Numbered from the stretch's first letter, positions 1 to 9,137 are shown. The stretch: 64,000 nt of DNA from Planococcus glaciei (GCF_900099655.1 NZ_FNDC01000012.1:62001-126000); one strand, 5' to 3'. Translations and numbers: made by a program. The notes: generated by a model from the sequence alone, not told the origin.

Positions 1-267
1 CGTTTTATCGTATTTGGGTCCGGAATAAATTCCAAACAACTCCAGCATGCCCAGGTTAAGCCCTGTTTCTTCAAAAACTTCTCTTCTGGCGGTGTCTTGG
101 ACATTTTCGCCTAACTCCATAAAGCCGCCGGGCAGTCCCCATTCGCCCGTATCCGACCGCTGCTGCAAGAGAAGCCGGTTATCTTTATCAAAAACAAAAG
201 CCCCTGCTATAACCATGATTACTTTTTCATGTCCAACCATCGATCTTAGATTTTTAATGTAATCCAT
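1..267 (-). CDS. NUDIX hydrolase (partial, C-terminus outside window)
   Basis: The gene starts at 267 on the minus strand behind an AGGAGACC ribosome binding site and runs off the left edge, so only about 89 N-terminal residues are visible. Residues 48-70 contain a complete Nudix box (Gx5Ex7REUxEExGU: G48, E54, R62-E63, E66-E67, G69), the Mg2+ and diphosphate-binding motif of hydrolases acting on nucleoside diphosphates linked to another moiety. The preceding strand (residues 31-37, RLLLQQR) matches the usual beta-strand before the box. The substrate cannot be told from this motif. It is probably cytosolic, a housecleaning or nucleotide-sugar type hydrolase. Confidence 0.9.
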   Translation of the reverse strand, partial: MDYIKNLRSMVGHEKVIMVIAGAFVFDKDNRLLLQQRSDTGEWGLPGGFMELGENVQDTARREVFEETGLNLGMLELFGIYSGPKYDKT

Positions 268-348
268 ATATAGGTCTCCTCCGCCGTTCCTTAAAAAAGC
301 ATCAATCTTTTTGCATTCGAATCCTTTGTTTCTAATTTCCAGTAAGCC

Positions 349-801
349 TCAATCTATTATTACCGTCTCTTTAAATTCTTTTCCCAGATATTCGTAAACG
401 ATTGTGACGGACGGAATTGCGATGCTGTCTTTGACCGTTAAGCCGTAAGGTGACGGCAAGTTTTCCGCGTCTCCTTTCGAGGCTGTTCCAGGTTCAATCG
501 CCACTGCATCGTAATCAGCAAAAGTATATCCTGGGTCGTCAAAGGTTTCAGTTATGGCAAAACCTTCTTGTTCCTGTTGAAGTTGGATTTTAGCTGTTTC
601 GGGTTTGTCCACGATATTGACGAGTACATCGCGTATGTGGATATCTTGAAACCCTCTATTACCGATTGTCAAAATCACCACTTTCCCGTCATATCCTGCA
701 AATGAATACTCCGCTTCGAGTTTCGGCTGAACAAGCACTAGATACAGCGCCAGTAAAACTCCTATCACCGTGATTATTATGAAAACATTTTTCTTTTTCA
801 C
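349..801 (-). CDS. Hypothetical membrane-anchored protein
   Basis: I do not recognise this 150-residue protein. A GTG start at 801 is preferred because GGCGGAG lies six bases upstream; the reading frame stays open to 921, but that stretch has no ribosome binding site and is AT-rich. The N-terminus is KKK followed by one hydrophobic segment (about residues 5-24), so it is probably anchored in the membrane with the rest outside. The exported part is acidic and strand-rich, without cysteines or a lipobox. No neighbour suggests a function. Confidence 0.6.
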   Translation of the reverse strand: MKKKNVFIIITVIGVLLALYLVLVQPKLEAEYSFAGYDGKVVILTIGNRGFQDIHIRDVLVNIVDKPETAKIQLQQEQEGFAITETFDDPGYTFADYDAVAIEPGTASKGDAENLPSPYGLTVKDSIAIPSVTIVYEYLGKEFKETVIID

Positions 802-1066
802 CGCATTCTCCGCCTTTTCCGATATGAATAGGTACTGGTATAAGCTAAAAGATTGATAGATCTTTATACCCAATAATTCCTTAATCTTACAATACATATT
901 AATTGTAAAACACACAACCATTAATTACGGTTCAAAGAAATTCGTTTTGTTTTTTTACATTACTGCGGCACGATGACCTTTACTTGACTGAATAAAGATT
1001 AACTTCTTTTATTTTTGGGAAAAGAATTAGATACAGTTAGAAACTCACAGAAAGAAGAGTGGAATT

Positions 1067-1357
1067 ATGTCTCCTTTACTCGAAAACAGCCAGACGGCTA
1101 TGAACTATGCCACCAATTCAAATCAACAACAGGCAATCAAGAAAAGAATCATCGAAACCAGCCTTTATTCAGTCGACCTTCTTCCACCTTGTAATCCCGG
1201 ACATACAGCCTGCCAGGTGTTATTGACTGTCCATCCGCCAGCTCAAGCAGCGACGGAACGCATACTTCCGGTACGCATCAATGCGTTATCGACTAAAACC
1301 GAAATACTGAAAAAGGTTTCAAAAGCTGTTCAGGACCACTTCGCAGAAGGCGAGTAG
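1067..1357 (+). CDS. Hypothetical protein, 96 aa
   Basis: A small soluble protein of unknown function. It starts with ATG at 1067 after a modest purine-rich AGAAAGAAGAG tract and is followed 24 bases later by a good terminator, which supports a real monocistronic gene. There is no signal peptide, membrane segment or known motif. The N-terminal third is rich in Asn and Gln, and the C-terminus (about residues 72-96) looks like an amphipathic helix. Confidence 0.55.
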   Translation: MSPLLENSQTAMNYATNSNQQQAIKKRIIETSLYSVDLLPPCNPGHTACQVLLTVHPPAQAATERILPVRINALSTKTEILKKVSKAVQDHFAEGE

Positions 1358-1380
1358 TTTGATAACTTATTCACTCATAC

Positions 1381-1415
1381 AAAATGACGGAACTTCCCTG
1401 GCACCGTCATTTTTT
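1381..1415 (+). terminator. Rho-independent terminator of the 1067-1357 gene
   Basis: Stem AATGACGG / CCGTCATT around a 13-nt loop, followed by a T run. Confidence 0.8.
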
Positions 1416-1504
1416 AATTGCTAAAAAACGGTGTTCTCTTTTAGCCGCTTCATCCCCTCCGCAACTCTGCTTCGAATCAGTTGTGGTTTGACTCTTGAGC
1501 CAAC

Positions 1505-1530
1505 AAAAAACGGATGGCCTAGGCCATCCG
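1505..1530 (-). terminator. Terminator of the esterase gene
   Basis: Perfect 20-nt palindrome CGGATGGCCTAGGCCATCCG at 1511-1530 with a T run on the minus strand, eight bases after the stop codon. Confidence 0.85.
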
Positions 1531-1537
1531 CAGAATG

Positions 1538-2554
1538 CTATTTCAATTTTTCGTCCAGGAAGCTGAACACTTCTTCCAGGTTCTCTTCTGCAGTAAACGG
1601 TTCCCCGCCATGTACAGCTCCTTCAAACAGGGTCAGTTCCACTTGTTCCTCGCCCAAAACAGCTTTCAGGTTTTCAGCGAAATTGACCGATTGCTGAACC
1701 GGAACGTTAGGGTCTGCTGTTCCATGCTGGATCAGGAAAGCCGGATCGTTTTCGGTGATGTACGATTCGGGATTCGCTTTTTTCACTTCATCTATTTTCT
1801 CCAAAAGGCTGCGGCCCATGTATTTACTTTCCGGCGAGCCGGCAGCGTTTCGTTCACCCAGCTTCGGTGTGATGCCAGAATCTGCAAACTGCTCATCGAT
1901 TTTCAGGAAATCGATTTGGCCGTACCAATCAACAACTGCCTGTACCTCCGAGGTATAGTTGATGTTTTCCCTATTTTTCCCTTTCAGCGCATCACTGTCG
2001 CCGCTTGTGCCAGCAAGTGCTGCCAAATGGCCGCCGGCACTGCCCCCCCACGCAGCTATTTTGTCAGGATTCAAATTGTATTCTTCTGCATTTGCTTTCA
2101 CGTAGCGGATTGCGGCTTTGACATCGCTGATCGCTGCCGGGAAAAAGGCTTCTTGAGACAAACGGTAATTGACCGCTACAACCGCATAACCGCGATTGAC
2201 GCCTTCAAGCATCGGCGCAAGATCGGCACCTGTTTTATCGCCTTCCTTGAACCCGCCGCCGTGGATGGCGACGATTACCGGGAACGGCCCTTCTCCTTCA
2301 TTCGGCAAATATATATCAAGTTGCTGGGCTTCGGACAGACTAGCGTATGGAATATCTAAAAATTGGTTTTCAATAAAGGAAGCATCCACTCCTTCAGAAG
2401 AATCTTTTTTTATGTCTTTTGCTTGAGCTGTTTCAGAAACTTCAACAGTTCCATCACTTTCCAGCAAAGCTTCTTCAGAAATATCCGTTGAACAACCGGC
2501 CAGTAAAGCAGCGGCGAGGGACATTGAAATAATTGGGCACAATGATTTTTTCAT
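1538..2554 (-). CDS. Alpha/beta hydrolase lipoprotein (esterase/carboxylesterase-like)
   Basis: A 338-residue exported lipid-anchored hydrolase. The ATG at 2554 follows AAGGGAGTTG; upstream ATGs in the same frame lack a site. Residues 1-20 are a signal peptide ending in LLAGC, a lipobox that would be cut before the cysteine. The body shows the HSL/BD-FAE type alpha/beta-hydrolase fold: an oxyanion HGGGF motif, the nucleophile elbow GGSAGG (GxSxG), a late Asp region (HGTADPNVPV) and a C-terminal His (AVHGG). It resembles esterases of the Abhydrolase_3 and BD-FAE group. The substrate is unknown; it could act on acyl or feruloyl esters outside the membrane. It is monocistronic with its own terminator. 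Confidence 0.88.
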   Translation of the reverse strand: MKKSLCPIISMSLAAALLAGCSTDISEEALLESDGTVEVSETAQAKDIKKDSSEGVDASFIENQFLDIPYASLSEAQQLDIYLPNEGEGPFPVIVAIHGGGFKEGDKTGADLAPMLEGVNRGYAVVAVNYRLSQEAFFPAAISDVKAAIRYVKANAEEYNLNPDKIAAWGGSAGGHLAALAGTSGDSDALKGKNRENINYTSEVQAVVDWYGQIDFLKIDEQFADSGITPKLGERNAAGSPESKYMGRSLLEKIDEVKKANPESYITENDPAFLIQHGTADPNVPVQQSVNFAENLKAVLGEEQVELTLFEGAVHGGEPFTAEENLEEVFSFLDEKLK

Positions 2555-2692
2555 TCCGTACAACTCCCTTTTGTTTTGTTTGATCTTTCGATACATTGAT
2601 CGTAACAAAACAATGTGGCACAAAAATGGCAGAAAAACGATGCAAAACGCACGTTTTTCTGCCATTGGTTTCAGAATAAAAAACATTCAATA

Positions 2693-3928
2693 TTATGCCC
2701 GTCTCAAGGTAATAATAAAGGTCGTTCCCGAATCGCCTTTGCTTTCCACTCTGATTTTTTCGCCCAGCTGCTCCATAATTTCATGCGCGATGGAAAGCCC
2801 GAGACCGCTTCCCGTGCTGGTGTGCGACAAATCTTCTTTAGTGAAACGACCGAAAATATGCGGCAGGATTTCTTTGGAGATCCCTGGCCCGTTGTCCGAT
2901 ACCCGGATTTCTGCCTTCTTCCCGGTCGTCTTGGCATCAATCACCACTCTACCTTGTTCGGGGGCGAATTTAAAAGCATTGTCCAGCAAAATTGTCAGTA
3001 CCTGAATGATCCGGTCTTTGTTCGAATAAGTTTCCGGAAGGTTCTTCACCCGCTCGGTAATCTGGAGTTGGAGATCCAGTTCATCCGCCAAAATGGCAAA
3101 TGGCTCGACAGCTTCTTCGATCACTTCTATTGTATCCACGACCGATTTGTCAAAGGCCACTTTCTTGTGCTGCAGCCGCGACAATTCCAGCAAATCGGCA
3201 ATGAGTTTCTCCAGGCGTGCGCTTTCTCTCAGAATGATGCTGTAATACTGATCGATTTTTTCGGGATCAGTCACCACATGGTCCGCCAAAGTCTCCGTCA
3301 ACGCCTTGATCGAAGAAAGCGGTGTTTTCAATTCATGGCTGATATTGGCAACATAGTCTTTCCGCATCTGATCCAGTTCATTTTTTTCTCGAATAAATAC
3401 AGTGAGAAACGCAAGGATAATAATTGTCCCGATTGCCAACGTGACGAAAAATACCAGGTAAAATCCATCCAGCGCCGCCTGGTAGGCACGTGCTTCTTTT
3501 AATAAGAAGATGCCGCCAGTTACTTTGCCGTTGTGGACAATCGGCTGGCCAATGATGATGGCCCGCTTCGAGTAGCCTGGCACTTCGTGAATCTCTACGG
3601 CCATTTTGCCGCTGATGATTTTGGGCAAATAGGACGCCAATTTCTTGTTCACTTTGGCATTATCGGAAGACGGCACTCCTTCATCGGTGTATACGTCCAT
3701 TTCTTTGCCGTGCACATCAAAAGCTTTTACCAAAAAATCGTCGGTCCGGCTGATTTTATCGCCTTTCGCCACTTCTTCACCGATTAAAGTTAAAGGCGGC
3801 TGAAGTTCTTCAATTTTCGACTCGATAAAATAATGCTTGATGGCAAAAGCTCCGAGCAGCTGGCCGGATATGAAAATGGCCAGTATGACAAAAGCTATCC
3901 ACAGCTTGCTTGAAAATAACCGTTTCAT
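2693..3928 (-). CDS. Sensor histidine kinase
   Basis: A 411-residue membrane sensor kinase and partner of the response regulator just upstream; the genes overlap by four bases, so they are translationally coupled. TM1 is at about 10-30, an extracytoplasmic sensor loop at about 31-153, and TM2 at about 156-179. The HisKA dimerisation domain holds the phospho-accepting H198 in the motif SHELKTPLSS. The HATPase_c domain contains an N box (LLDNAFKF), G1 (DNGPGIS), an F box (FGRF) and G2 (GSGLGL). No HAMP or PAS domain is obvious. The sensor loop is unlike those of kinases I know, so the signal is unknown. Architecture resembles PhoR/ResE-type kinases of Bacillales. Confidence 0.93.
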   Translation of the reverse strand: MKRLFSSKLWIAFVILAIFISGQLLGAFAIKHYFIESKIEELQPPLTLIGEEVAKGDKISRTDDFLVKAFDVHGKEMDVYTDEGVPSSDNAKVNKKLASYLPKIISGKMAVEIHEVPGYSKRAIIIGQPIVHNGKVTGGIFLLKEARAYQAALDGFYLVFFVTLAIGTIIILAFLTVFIREKNELDQMRKDYVANISHELKTPLSSIKALTETLADHVVTDPEKIDQYYSIILRESARLEKLIADLLELSRLQHKKVAFDKSVVDTIEVIEEAVEPFAILADELDLQLQITERVKNLPETYSNKDRIIQVLTILLDNAFKFAPEQGRVVIDAKTTGKKAEIRVSDNGPGISKEILPHIFGRFTKEDLSHTSTGSGLGLSIAHEIMEQLGEKIRVESKGDSGTTFIITLRRA

Positions 3929-4614
3929 TGGCCCACCTCGAATTTGTAGCCGACGCCATAGACGGATTTGATGAAGAAATCGGGCGAAGCTTGGGCAATT
4001 TTTTGGCGGATGCGCTTAATCATTGTATCCACCGTGCGGGTGTCGCCTGTGTAGTCATAGCCCCATACTTTGTACAGCAGCTCTTCCCGGCTGACCACTT
4101 TGCCTTTATGGTTGGCCATGTAGGCCAACAAGTCGACTTCTTTTGCCGTCAAGTCAATCACTTGGCCGTTCACTTGAACCTCGTACCCCGTGATATCGAT
4201 GGACAAGTTTCCCGCTTTCAAGTATGGAACACTGTCTTTTTTCGGCTGGACCCGCTTCAGGATGGTCTTGATCCGCACCACCACTTCACGCGGAGAAAAC
4301 GGCTTCGTAATATAGTCATCTGCGCCGATTTCCAGGCCGATGATTCGGTCCACTTCTTCGCTCCTCGCGCTCAGCATCAAAATGGGGATGTCGCTCGTTT
4401 TCCGGATTTCCTTGCAGACTTCGGTGCCGAAAAGCCCGGGCATCATAATATCCAGCACCACTAAATCGAAGTGCTGCTCATTTAAAAGCTGCAAGGCCAA
4501 GTTCCCGTTGTATACCGATACACTCTTCATCCCTTCCGCTTCCAGATAAGCATGGAGGCTTTCATGGACGGCTTCACTATCATCACAGATTAAAACGGTT
4601 GTGTTTTGTTCCAT
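3925..4614 (-). CDS. OmpR/PhoB-family response regulator
   Basis: A 229-residue two-domain DNA-binding response regulator. The receiver domain has the acidic pocket D11-D12, the phospho-acceptor D55 in VVLDIMMPG, and K104 in the TKPFSP motif. The C-terminal winged-helix (about 130-227) is of the Trans_reg_C type (REELLYKVWGYDY, GVGYKFE). It is the first gene of a two-gene operon with the kinase. Target genes cannot be deduced; the ABC exporter upstream on the same strand is separated by a strong terminator. Confidence 0.94.
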   Translation of the reverse strand: MEQNTTVLICDDSEAVHESLHAYLEAEGMKSVSVYNGNLALQLLNEQHFDLVVLDIMMPGLFGTEVCKEIRKTSDIPILMLSARSEEVDRIIGLEIGADDYITKPFSPREVVVRIKTILKRVQPKKDSVPYLKAGNLSIDITGYEVQVNGQVIDLTAKEVDLLAYMANHKGKVVSREELLYKVWGYDYTGDTRTVDTMIKRIRQKIAQASPDFFIKSVYGVGYKFEVGQ

Positions 4615-4727
4615 TGTGCATACCCCTTTAACCTTTTCTATTTACTGTATTTTAAATCTATTATTTTCACTCCTATGGTTTCACATATCCTGATATAAAG
4701 CAATTCCTCTTTTTTTTATTAAAGCCG

Positions 4728-4770
4728 AAAAAGGTCCGCAAAGGAGAAACACCCCTTTACGGACCCTTTA
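4728..4770 (-). terminator. Terminator of the ABC exporter operon
   Basis: Twelve-base stem GGTCCGCAAAGG / CCTTTACGGACC with one mismatch, followed on the minus strand by a TTTTT run. It separates the ABC exporter from the two-component operon. Confidence 0.85.
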
Positions 4771-4807
4771 AACAATTCCATGAAATGGACCGTCACCAGC
4801 TCCTGAA

Positions 4808-5680
4808 TTACACATCGCGCTTATTAAAGCTGTAAATGGAAAACAGCACCGCGACTGCGCCGTACATTACTGCATAAGCAATCATGATATTGCCCGGCAC
4901 GGAGATGCTCGTAAACATGCCGCCTTGCGCCATAGAAAGCGGATTGTCCGTCGTATCAAATAAAAACACGGTCATTTTGCGGTACATCGAATCGATTGGA
5001 AACACCAGACTCATGACGATGCCGATGTTTACAAGGCTCGCTTTTTCGATGACTGCCCCGAACTGTTCGATAAAGCCGCCGATAAAAGCCGCACCGTACA
5101 GAATGATTGAGATGATTCCGGCATTCAAGGTCGTCATCCGTGTGCTCAACAATACACCGAACGCCACTAAAACAAAGGGCTGAATCACGAAGACACTGAC
5201 CGCTTTGATCAATTGCAGCGGCTGGAAATCCAGCGACATCCAATCCGCTCCGATTCCTTGATGCAGCAGAATGATGCCAAAAAATAAACTGGAGGCATAG
5301 GCAATCAGCAGAAAAGCCAATCCAATGAACTTGCCGAGTACAAATTGGGAACGGGCAATCGGCCGCATCAGCCACGTATCGATCTGGTGGCTGGCCACTT
5401 CTCCGGAAATCGAGCTGACGCTGGACATGATGGCCAGAAGCGCTGTAATGAACGATGAAAAATAGAGGCCGACTCCGAGCAGCTGGGAGGAGATAAATTG
5501 CTGCATGAGAAAGACTTCTGTTCCCTGTCCGGAATTCCCCACTTCTTCAGCGCCTTCCTGTCCGGCGAAATAAATAGCCGTTCCGTAAAGCGCCAGAAAA
5601 ATGAGCGTCATGACGACGGTTATCAAAAAGATGCGTTTGGTTACCATTTCCTGAATCGTCAGTTTAGCGATGGTCCACAT
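4808..5680 (-). CDS. ABC transporter permease (ABC-2 type)
   Basis: A 290-residue integral membrane protein with about six hydrophobic segments: one near residues 15-35, several between 60 and 235, and a final one near 262-283. It has a large external loop after TM1, typical of ABC-2 exporter permeases of the NosY/YhaP kind. It overlaps the upstream ATPase gene by 17 bases, so the two form one exporter. The substrate is unknown. Location downstream of an ECF sigma/anti-sigma pair suggests an envelope-stress or antimicrobial-peptide role, but this is inference. Confidence 0.88.
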   Translation of the reverse strand: MWTIAKLTIQEMVTKRIFLITVVMTLIFLALYGTAIYFAGQEGAEEVGNSGQGTEVFLMQQFISSQLLGVGLYFSSFITALLAIMSSVSSISGEVASHQIDTWLMRPIARSQFVLGKFIGLAFLLIAYASSLFFGIILLHQGIGADWMSLDFQPLQLIKAVSVFVIQPFVLVAFGVLLSTRMTTLNAGIISIILYGAAFIGGFIEQFGAVIEKASLVNIGIVMSLVFPIDSMYRKMTVFLFDTTDNPLSMAQGGMFTSISVPGNIMIAYAVMYGAVAVLFSIYSFNKRDV

Positions 5681-6599
5681 AGCCGCTCTCCTTTTTGTGG
5701 TTCACCCAGTGCATGAACACGTCTTCCAGGTGTGGAATGATCGGTTTCGCTTCAAAGACATTCACCCTTTGGGCAGACAAATAGTGAAGGATTTTGGGAA
5801 TGTCCCGCTCCTGCTCAAGCTGGAACAGCCACCGCGTCCGCCCTCCCTGCTCGCTGCCTTTTTGGTAATTCACCACAAAGGCCGGGAAAGGTGCAGCCAG
5901 TGCCCCTTCGGTCACCACTTCCACTTGGGCTTCGATTGTCATCAGTTCCCGCCATGGCCCTTGTACAATCATTTCCCCTTCATGGACAATTGATACGTGG
6001 TCGCAAACGGACTCGACTTCCTGTAGCAGATGGCTGTTCAGAAAAACGGTCTTCCCCTGGTCCCGTAAGTACACCATCAGATCCCGGACGTCTTTTCGGC
6101 CGATGGGGTCGAGAGCCGACGTCGGTTCATCCAGAAAAATCACTTTTGGGTCATTTAAAATGGCACAGGCGAGGCCGATGCGCTGGCTCATCCCTTTTGA
6201 AAATCCACTGATGCGCCCCTTTTCCTTGCCGGCCATGCCAACGAGCTCCACCACTTCCTGAATGCGTTTGTTCCGGTTACGTACCGGGATTTTGCACAGT
6301 TCGGCATGAGCGTCGAGCAGCTGTCTGCCTGTCAACCAATCGGGATAGCGGAACAGCTCCGGCAAATACCCGACTTGTTCCCGCGATTTTACCGTGCCGA
6401 TCTGTTCGCCGAGAATGAACCCTTCACCGCTTGTCGGCTGCATCAAGCCGAGCAGCGTCCGGACGAACGTGCTTTTCCCTGAACCGTTCGGCCCTAAAAA
6501 TCCGTAGACAATGCCTTCCCCAATCGACAAAGTCACATCCCTGATGCCGCCTTTGCCATCGTATGTTTTCGTCAATGAATTCGTCCGGATGACGTCCAT
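5664..6599 (-). CDS. ABC transporter ATP-binding protein
   Basis: A 311-residue ATPase of the CcmA/drug-export type. Walker A is GPNGSGKST at 36-44, a diverged signature FSKGMSQR lies at about 133-140, and Walker B VIFLDEP is at 153-159 followed by the D-loop SALDP. The H-loop His is in NSHLL. The C-terminal 80 residues form the extra domain common in exporters. It pairs with the downstream permease through overlapping reading frames. Its start codon lies 64 bases after the anti-sigma gene. Confidence 0.92.
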   Translation of the reverse strand: MDVIRTNSLTKTYDGKGGIRDVTLSIGEGIVYGFLGPNGSGKSTFVRTLLGLMQPTSGEGFILGEQIGTVKSREQVGYLPELFRYPDWLTGRQLLDAHAELCKIPVRNRNKRIQEVVELVGMAGKEKGRISGFSKGMSQRIGLACAILNDPKVIFLDEPTSALDPIGRKDVRDLMVYLRDQGKTVFLNSHLLQEVESVCDHVSIVHEGEMIVQGPWRELMTIEAQVEVVTEGALAAPFPAFVVNYQKGSEQGGRTRWLFQLEQERDIPKILHYLSAQRVNVFEAKPIIPHLEDVFMHWVNHKKESGYVDHR

Positions 6600-6621
6600 C
6601 CTCTTCCCCCTTTATCGCAAG

Positions 6622-6658
6622 AAAAGCCCAGAGCTTGATGAAACCACTCTGAACTTTT
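6622..6658 (-). terminator. Weak hairpin between anti-sigma and ABC genes
   Basis: An imperfect ten-base stem (AAGTTCAGAG / CTCTGGGCTT with two G-T pairs) followed by only four T. It is likely a partial terminator or processing site inside a longer transcription unit. Confidence 0.4.
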
Positions 6659-6663
6659 CTTTC

Positions 6664-7800
6664 CTATTCATTCACTTGTTCACTTAAATCTACCAGTTCT
6701 TCAGCGCTTACACTGCCTTCCGCAAAGATGGTATGGATTTCGCCATCTGCCTGCCAAACGATGTAGGAATGTTCGTCGCTTTCAACAGCAAACCCTTCCC
6801 CATCGCCTACTTGAACTTCCGTCATTTCCGATCCTTCTGTTTGGGCATACGGAATCGGCAAAGTCGATTCGATATTGTCGATGCCGGCAATCTGCGTCTT
6901 TACGTTTTCAGGCAAAAACGGAAGCGACAGCAGCGTCGTTCTCAGCTGCTCGATCGAGACACCATCCGGCACTGTGATCTCCGGTGATTGGGTGTGCATA
7001 TACGAAACGTATTGGCCGTTCATTGAGTAATCGGTGTGAACGGCTTCAGAAGTTGCGACCGAGAACGGCTTGCCGTCGAGCAAAGCGTCAAATTGCTGGT
7101 CAGAACCCAATTGGCTCAACATCCGATTCGCTTTTTCGACGTCCAGCGTGAACGTGATCGTCGAAGCCGGCATCACGTTTACCCCTTCCACTTCAAAATC
7201 TCCGAGTGCCGGTACCGCATGTCCTGCTGTTTCAGCCGCTTGTTTTGATTCAAAATAAGTGGCTTCTGCGACGGATTTTGACATTTCCAGCTGTCCGATG
7301 TCTTTCAAGTCAAGTGTGCCTTCTTTGTTTTCACTGACCCAAGACTCGATTTCCTGTAGGTCATTTTGCGTCAGCGTCACGATTTCAAAATCGTTCACGC
7401 GGAACAGCGACAAAAATTGGTTTGCTTCTACCCGGACTTGCGGGTGGGCAAGCGTGCTGAACAATGCGGCTGCAATCGCTCCTGAAACAAGCAAACGTTT
7501 GGTTTTCGATTTCAAGGTACTCCATCCCTTCCTGTTTTTCATCTCTTGAACGGCAGCCGTCTTCCGGCTTCCGCCGTGCTGCAGGTTTTCTTCGAACTGT
7601 GCCCAGGCCACTTCCAGATCAAGCGGAACTTCTTTCGCTTCTAAATTCTTCTCACAAAAAGAGTTCAGCTGCTGCAACTCGAGGATGCTTCTGCGGCATG
7701 CTTGGCAGTTTTCCAGATGCTTCATGATTTCCTTTTTTTCTTCGCGGCTGACTTCTCCGTCCAAATAAGCCTGCAGCCTTCCCACATCTTGGCATGTCAT
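6664..7800 (-). CDS. Zinc-finger anti-sigma factor
   Basis: A 378-residue membrane protein with an N-terminal anti-sigma zinc finger: C3, H28, C32 and C35 fit the HxxxCxxC ZAS motif that binds ECF sigma factors. A single membrane segment lies at about 101-118 and is followed by a 260-residue extracytoplasmic sensor region of no recognised family. The gene overlaps the sigma factor gene by four bases. The family's role is to hold the sigma factor inactive until a surface signal triggers release or proteolysis. The signal here is unknown. Confidence 0.9.
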   Translation of the reverse strand: MTCQDVGRLQAYLDGEVSREEKKEIMKHLENCQACRRSILELQQLNSFCEKNLEAKEVPLDLEVAWAQFEENLQHGGSRKTAAVQEMKNRKGWSTLKSKTKRLLVSGAIAAALFSTLAHPQVRVEANQFLSLFRVNDFEIVTLTQNDLQEIESWVSENKEGTLDLKDIGQLEMSKSVAEATYFESKQAAETAGHAVPALGDFEVEGVNVMPASTITFTLDVEKANRMLSQLGSDQQFDALLDGKPFSVATSEAVHTDYSMNGQYVSYMHTQSPEITVPDGVSIEQLRTTLLSLPFLPENVKTQIAGIDNIESTLPIPYAQTEGSEMTEVQVGDGEGFAVESDEHSYIVWQADGEIHTIFAEGSVSAEELVDLSEQVNE

Positions 7801-8345
7801 GGGTCGTCGCCCCTTTCCTCCGCATAAAAATCCCGAAACCGCTTTTTTGCCCGCGCTAATAAGGTGCCGATGGATATTTTTTCGAGTCCATTGCTTTGGG
7901 CAATTTCTTCGTAGCTGTATCCTGAATACTTCATGATTAATATGTCGCGGTCCCGCTCGGATAACTTCAACAAAACTTTTTGGACTTCCTGGGCATCTTC
8001 GAGCTCCAAGTAGCGGTCTTCTACAGACCCGACCGCATTTTTCCCGAACCGCTTTTGCTTTTCCTCCCGTGCATGGTGGCGCTTCTCGGTCCGTATATGG
8101 TTATAGGCGGTGGTAACAGCCACTTTTGTCAGCCATCCCTGGATATTTTCAATCGCTTTCCGGTCGGCATGGTATAGCTTCACAAAAACTTCCTGGGCAA
8201 TGTCTTCTGCCAAGGCTTGTTCTTTCACAATGACCAGAGCTTTCCGGACCACCAGAGAATAATGCTGCTTGAATAACTCCTGGAACGACTCTTCGCCTGA
8301 CGAGTTGCTATGGCTGTCGGACAAATTCGCCTTCACCTCCATCAT
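7797..8345 (-). CDS. ECF-type RNA polymerase sigma factor
   Basis: A 182-residue sigma-70 family protein with only regions 2 and 4. Region 2 (about 27-95) includes the core-binding stretch ALAEDIAQEVFVKLY. Region 4 (about 125-175) carries the helix-turn-helix LSERDRDILIMKY with SYEEIAQ. The ATG at 8345 follows AAGGAGG by five bases. It is first in an operon with its anti-sigma factor, so it probably autoregulates. A candidate self-recognised promoter lies just upstream at 8372-8400. Confidence 0.93.
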   Translation of the reverse strand: MMEVKANLSDSHSNSSGEESFQELFKQHYSLVVRKALVIVKEQALAEDIAQEVFVKLYHADRKAIENIQGWLTKVAVTTAYNHIRTEKRHHAREEKQKRFGKNAVGSVEDRYLELEDAQEVQKVLLKLSERDRDILIMKYSGYSYEEIAQSNGLEKISIGTLLARAKKRFRDFYAEERGDDP

Positions 8346-8371
8346 TGATGCCTCCTTCCAGAAAAGCCCTT

Positions 8372-8400
8372 ACCTTAATGACACCATATCACTGAATTTT
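8372..8400 (-). promoter_or_regulatory. Candidate ECF autoregulated promoter
   Basis: On the minus strand TGTCAC and TGTCAT are separated by 17 bases and lie about 30-55 bases before the sigma factor start. The second box contains the GTC core usual in ECF -10 elements. This is pattern-based inference only. Confidence 0.35.
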
Positions 8401-8638
8401 GTGACATTTAACGAGATATTTATTTTATTTCTCATTAAAAAGAAATTACTAAGGGAGATAATTTAGAACTCGCTAACTTTTACATTGAATTTATCATAAT
8501 ATTTATTGAAATACAATAAATATTTATTCCTTCTTAATTAATAGGCAGCCGATTAAAATATATTTCATTCCCTGCAGGATATTGGCCATTGTTTACAGAA
8601 ATACGTCGATAAAGCTTTTATGACAGGGGGAATTAATC

Positions 8639-9088
8639 ATGACATTGGCGTATAAACACATATTGGTGGCTGTTGACGGATCGGATGAAGCGGAATGGGC
8701 GTTCAAGAAAGCAACCGGTATTGCCAAGCGCAACGCAGCTGCCCTGAATCTGATTTTTGTAGTAGATACCCGTTCGTTTACAGGCGTCAAATTGCACGAA
8801 CCGGATATTGAAGAACAGGCTTATGATTATGGAAAAGAACTGCTCGACAGCTACAAGCAAGAAGCTCAGGCGAATGGTGTTTCGGAAGTCAATACCTTTC
8901 TCATTCCCGGTTCGCCCAAAAAAGTAATTTCACGCGATACTGCCAAAAAGGTCGAGGCGGATCTCATCGTCTGCGGTGCTTCAGGCATGAATGCTTTTGA
9001 GCGTTATTTAATGGGCAGCGTATCGCTGCATATTGTCCGAAACAGTTCCTGCGATGTATTGGTGGTCCGCAGAGCTGAAACAGAATAA
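8639..9088 (+). CDS. Universal stress protein, UspA family
   Basis: A 149-residue single-domain Usp protein starting at 8639 behind CAGGGGG. The N-terminal strand HILVAVDGSDEAEWA is typical. The C-terminal ATP-binding signature GASGMNAFERYLMGSVS fits G-x2-G-x9-G-S, so it should bind ATP. These cytosolic proteins accumulate in starvation and stress. It is monocistronic with a terminator. Confidence 0.93.
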   Translation: MTLAYKHILVAVDGSDEAEWAFKKATGIAKRNAAALNLIFVVDTRSFTGVKLHEPDIEEQAYDYGKELLDSYKQEAQANGVSEVNTFLIPGSPKKVISRDTAKKVEADLIVCGASGMNAFERYLMGSVSLHIVRNSSCDVLVVRRAETE

Positions 9089-9098
9089 TTCAAAGCGC

Positions 9099-9137
9099 AA
9101 AACGGAATGCCACGAGTAACAAGGCATTCTGTTTTTT
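9099..9137 (+). terminator. Terminator of uspA-like gene
   Basis: Stem ACGGAATGCC / GGCATTCTGT followed by six T. Confidence 0.85.
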
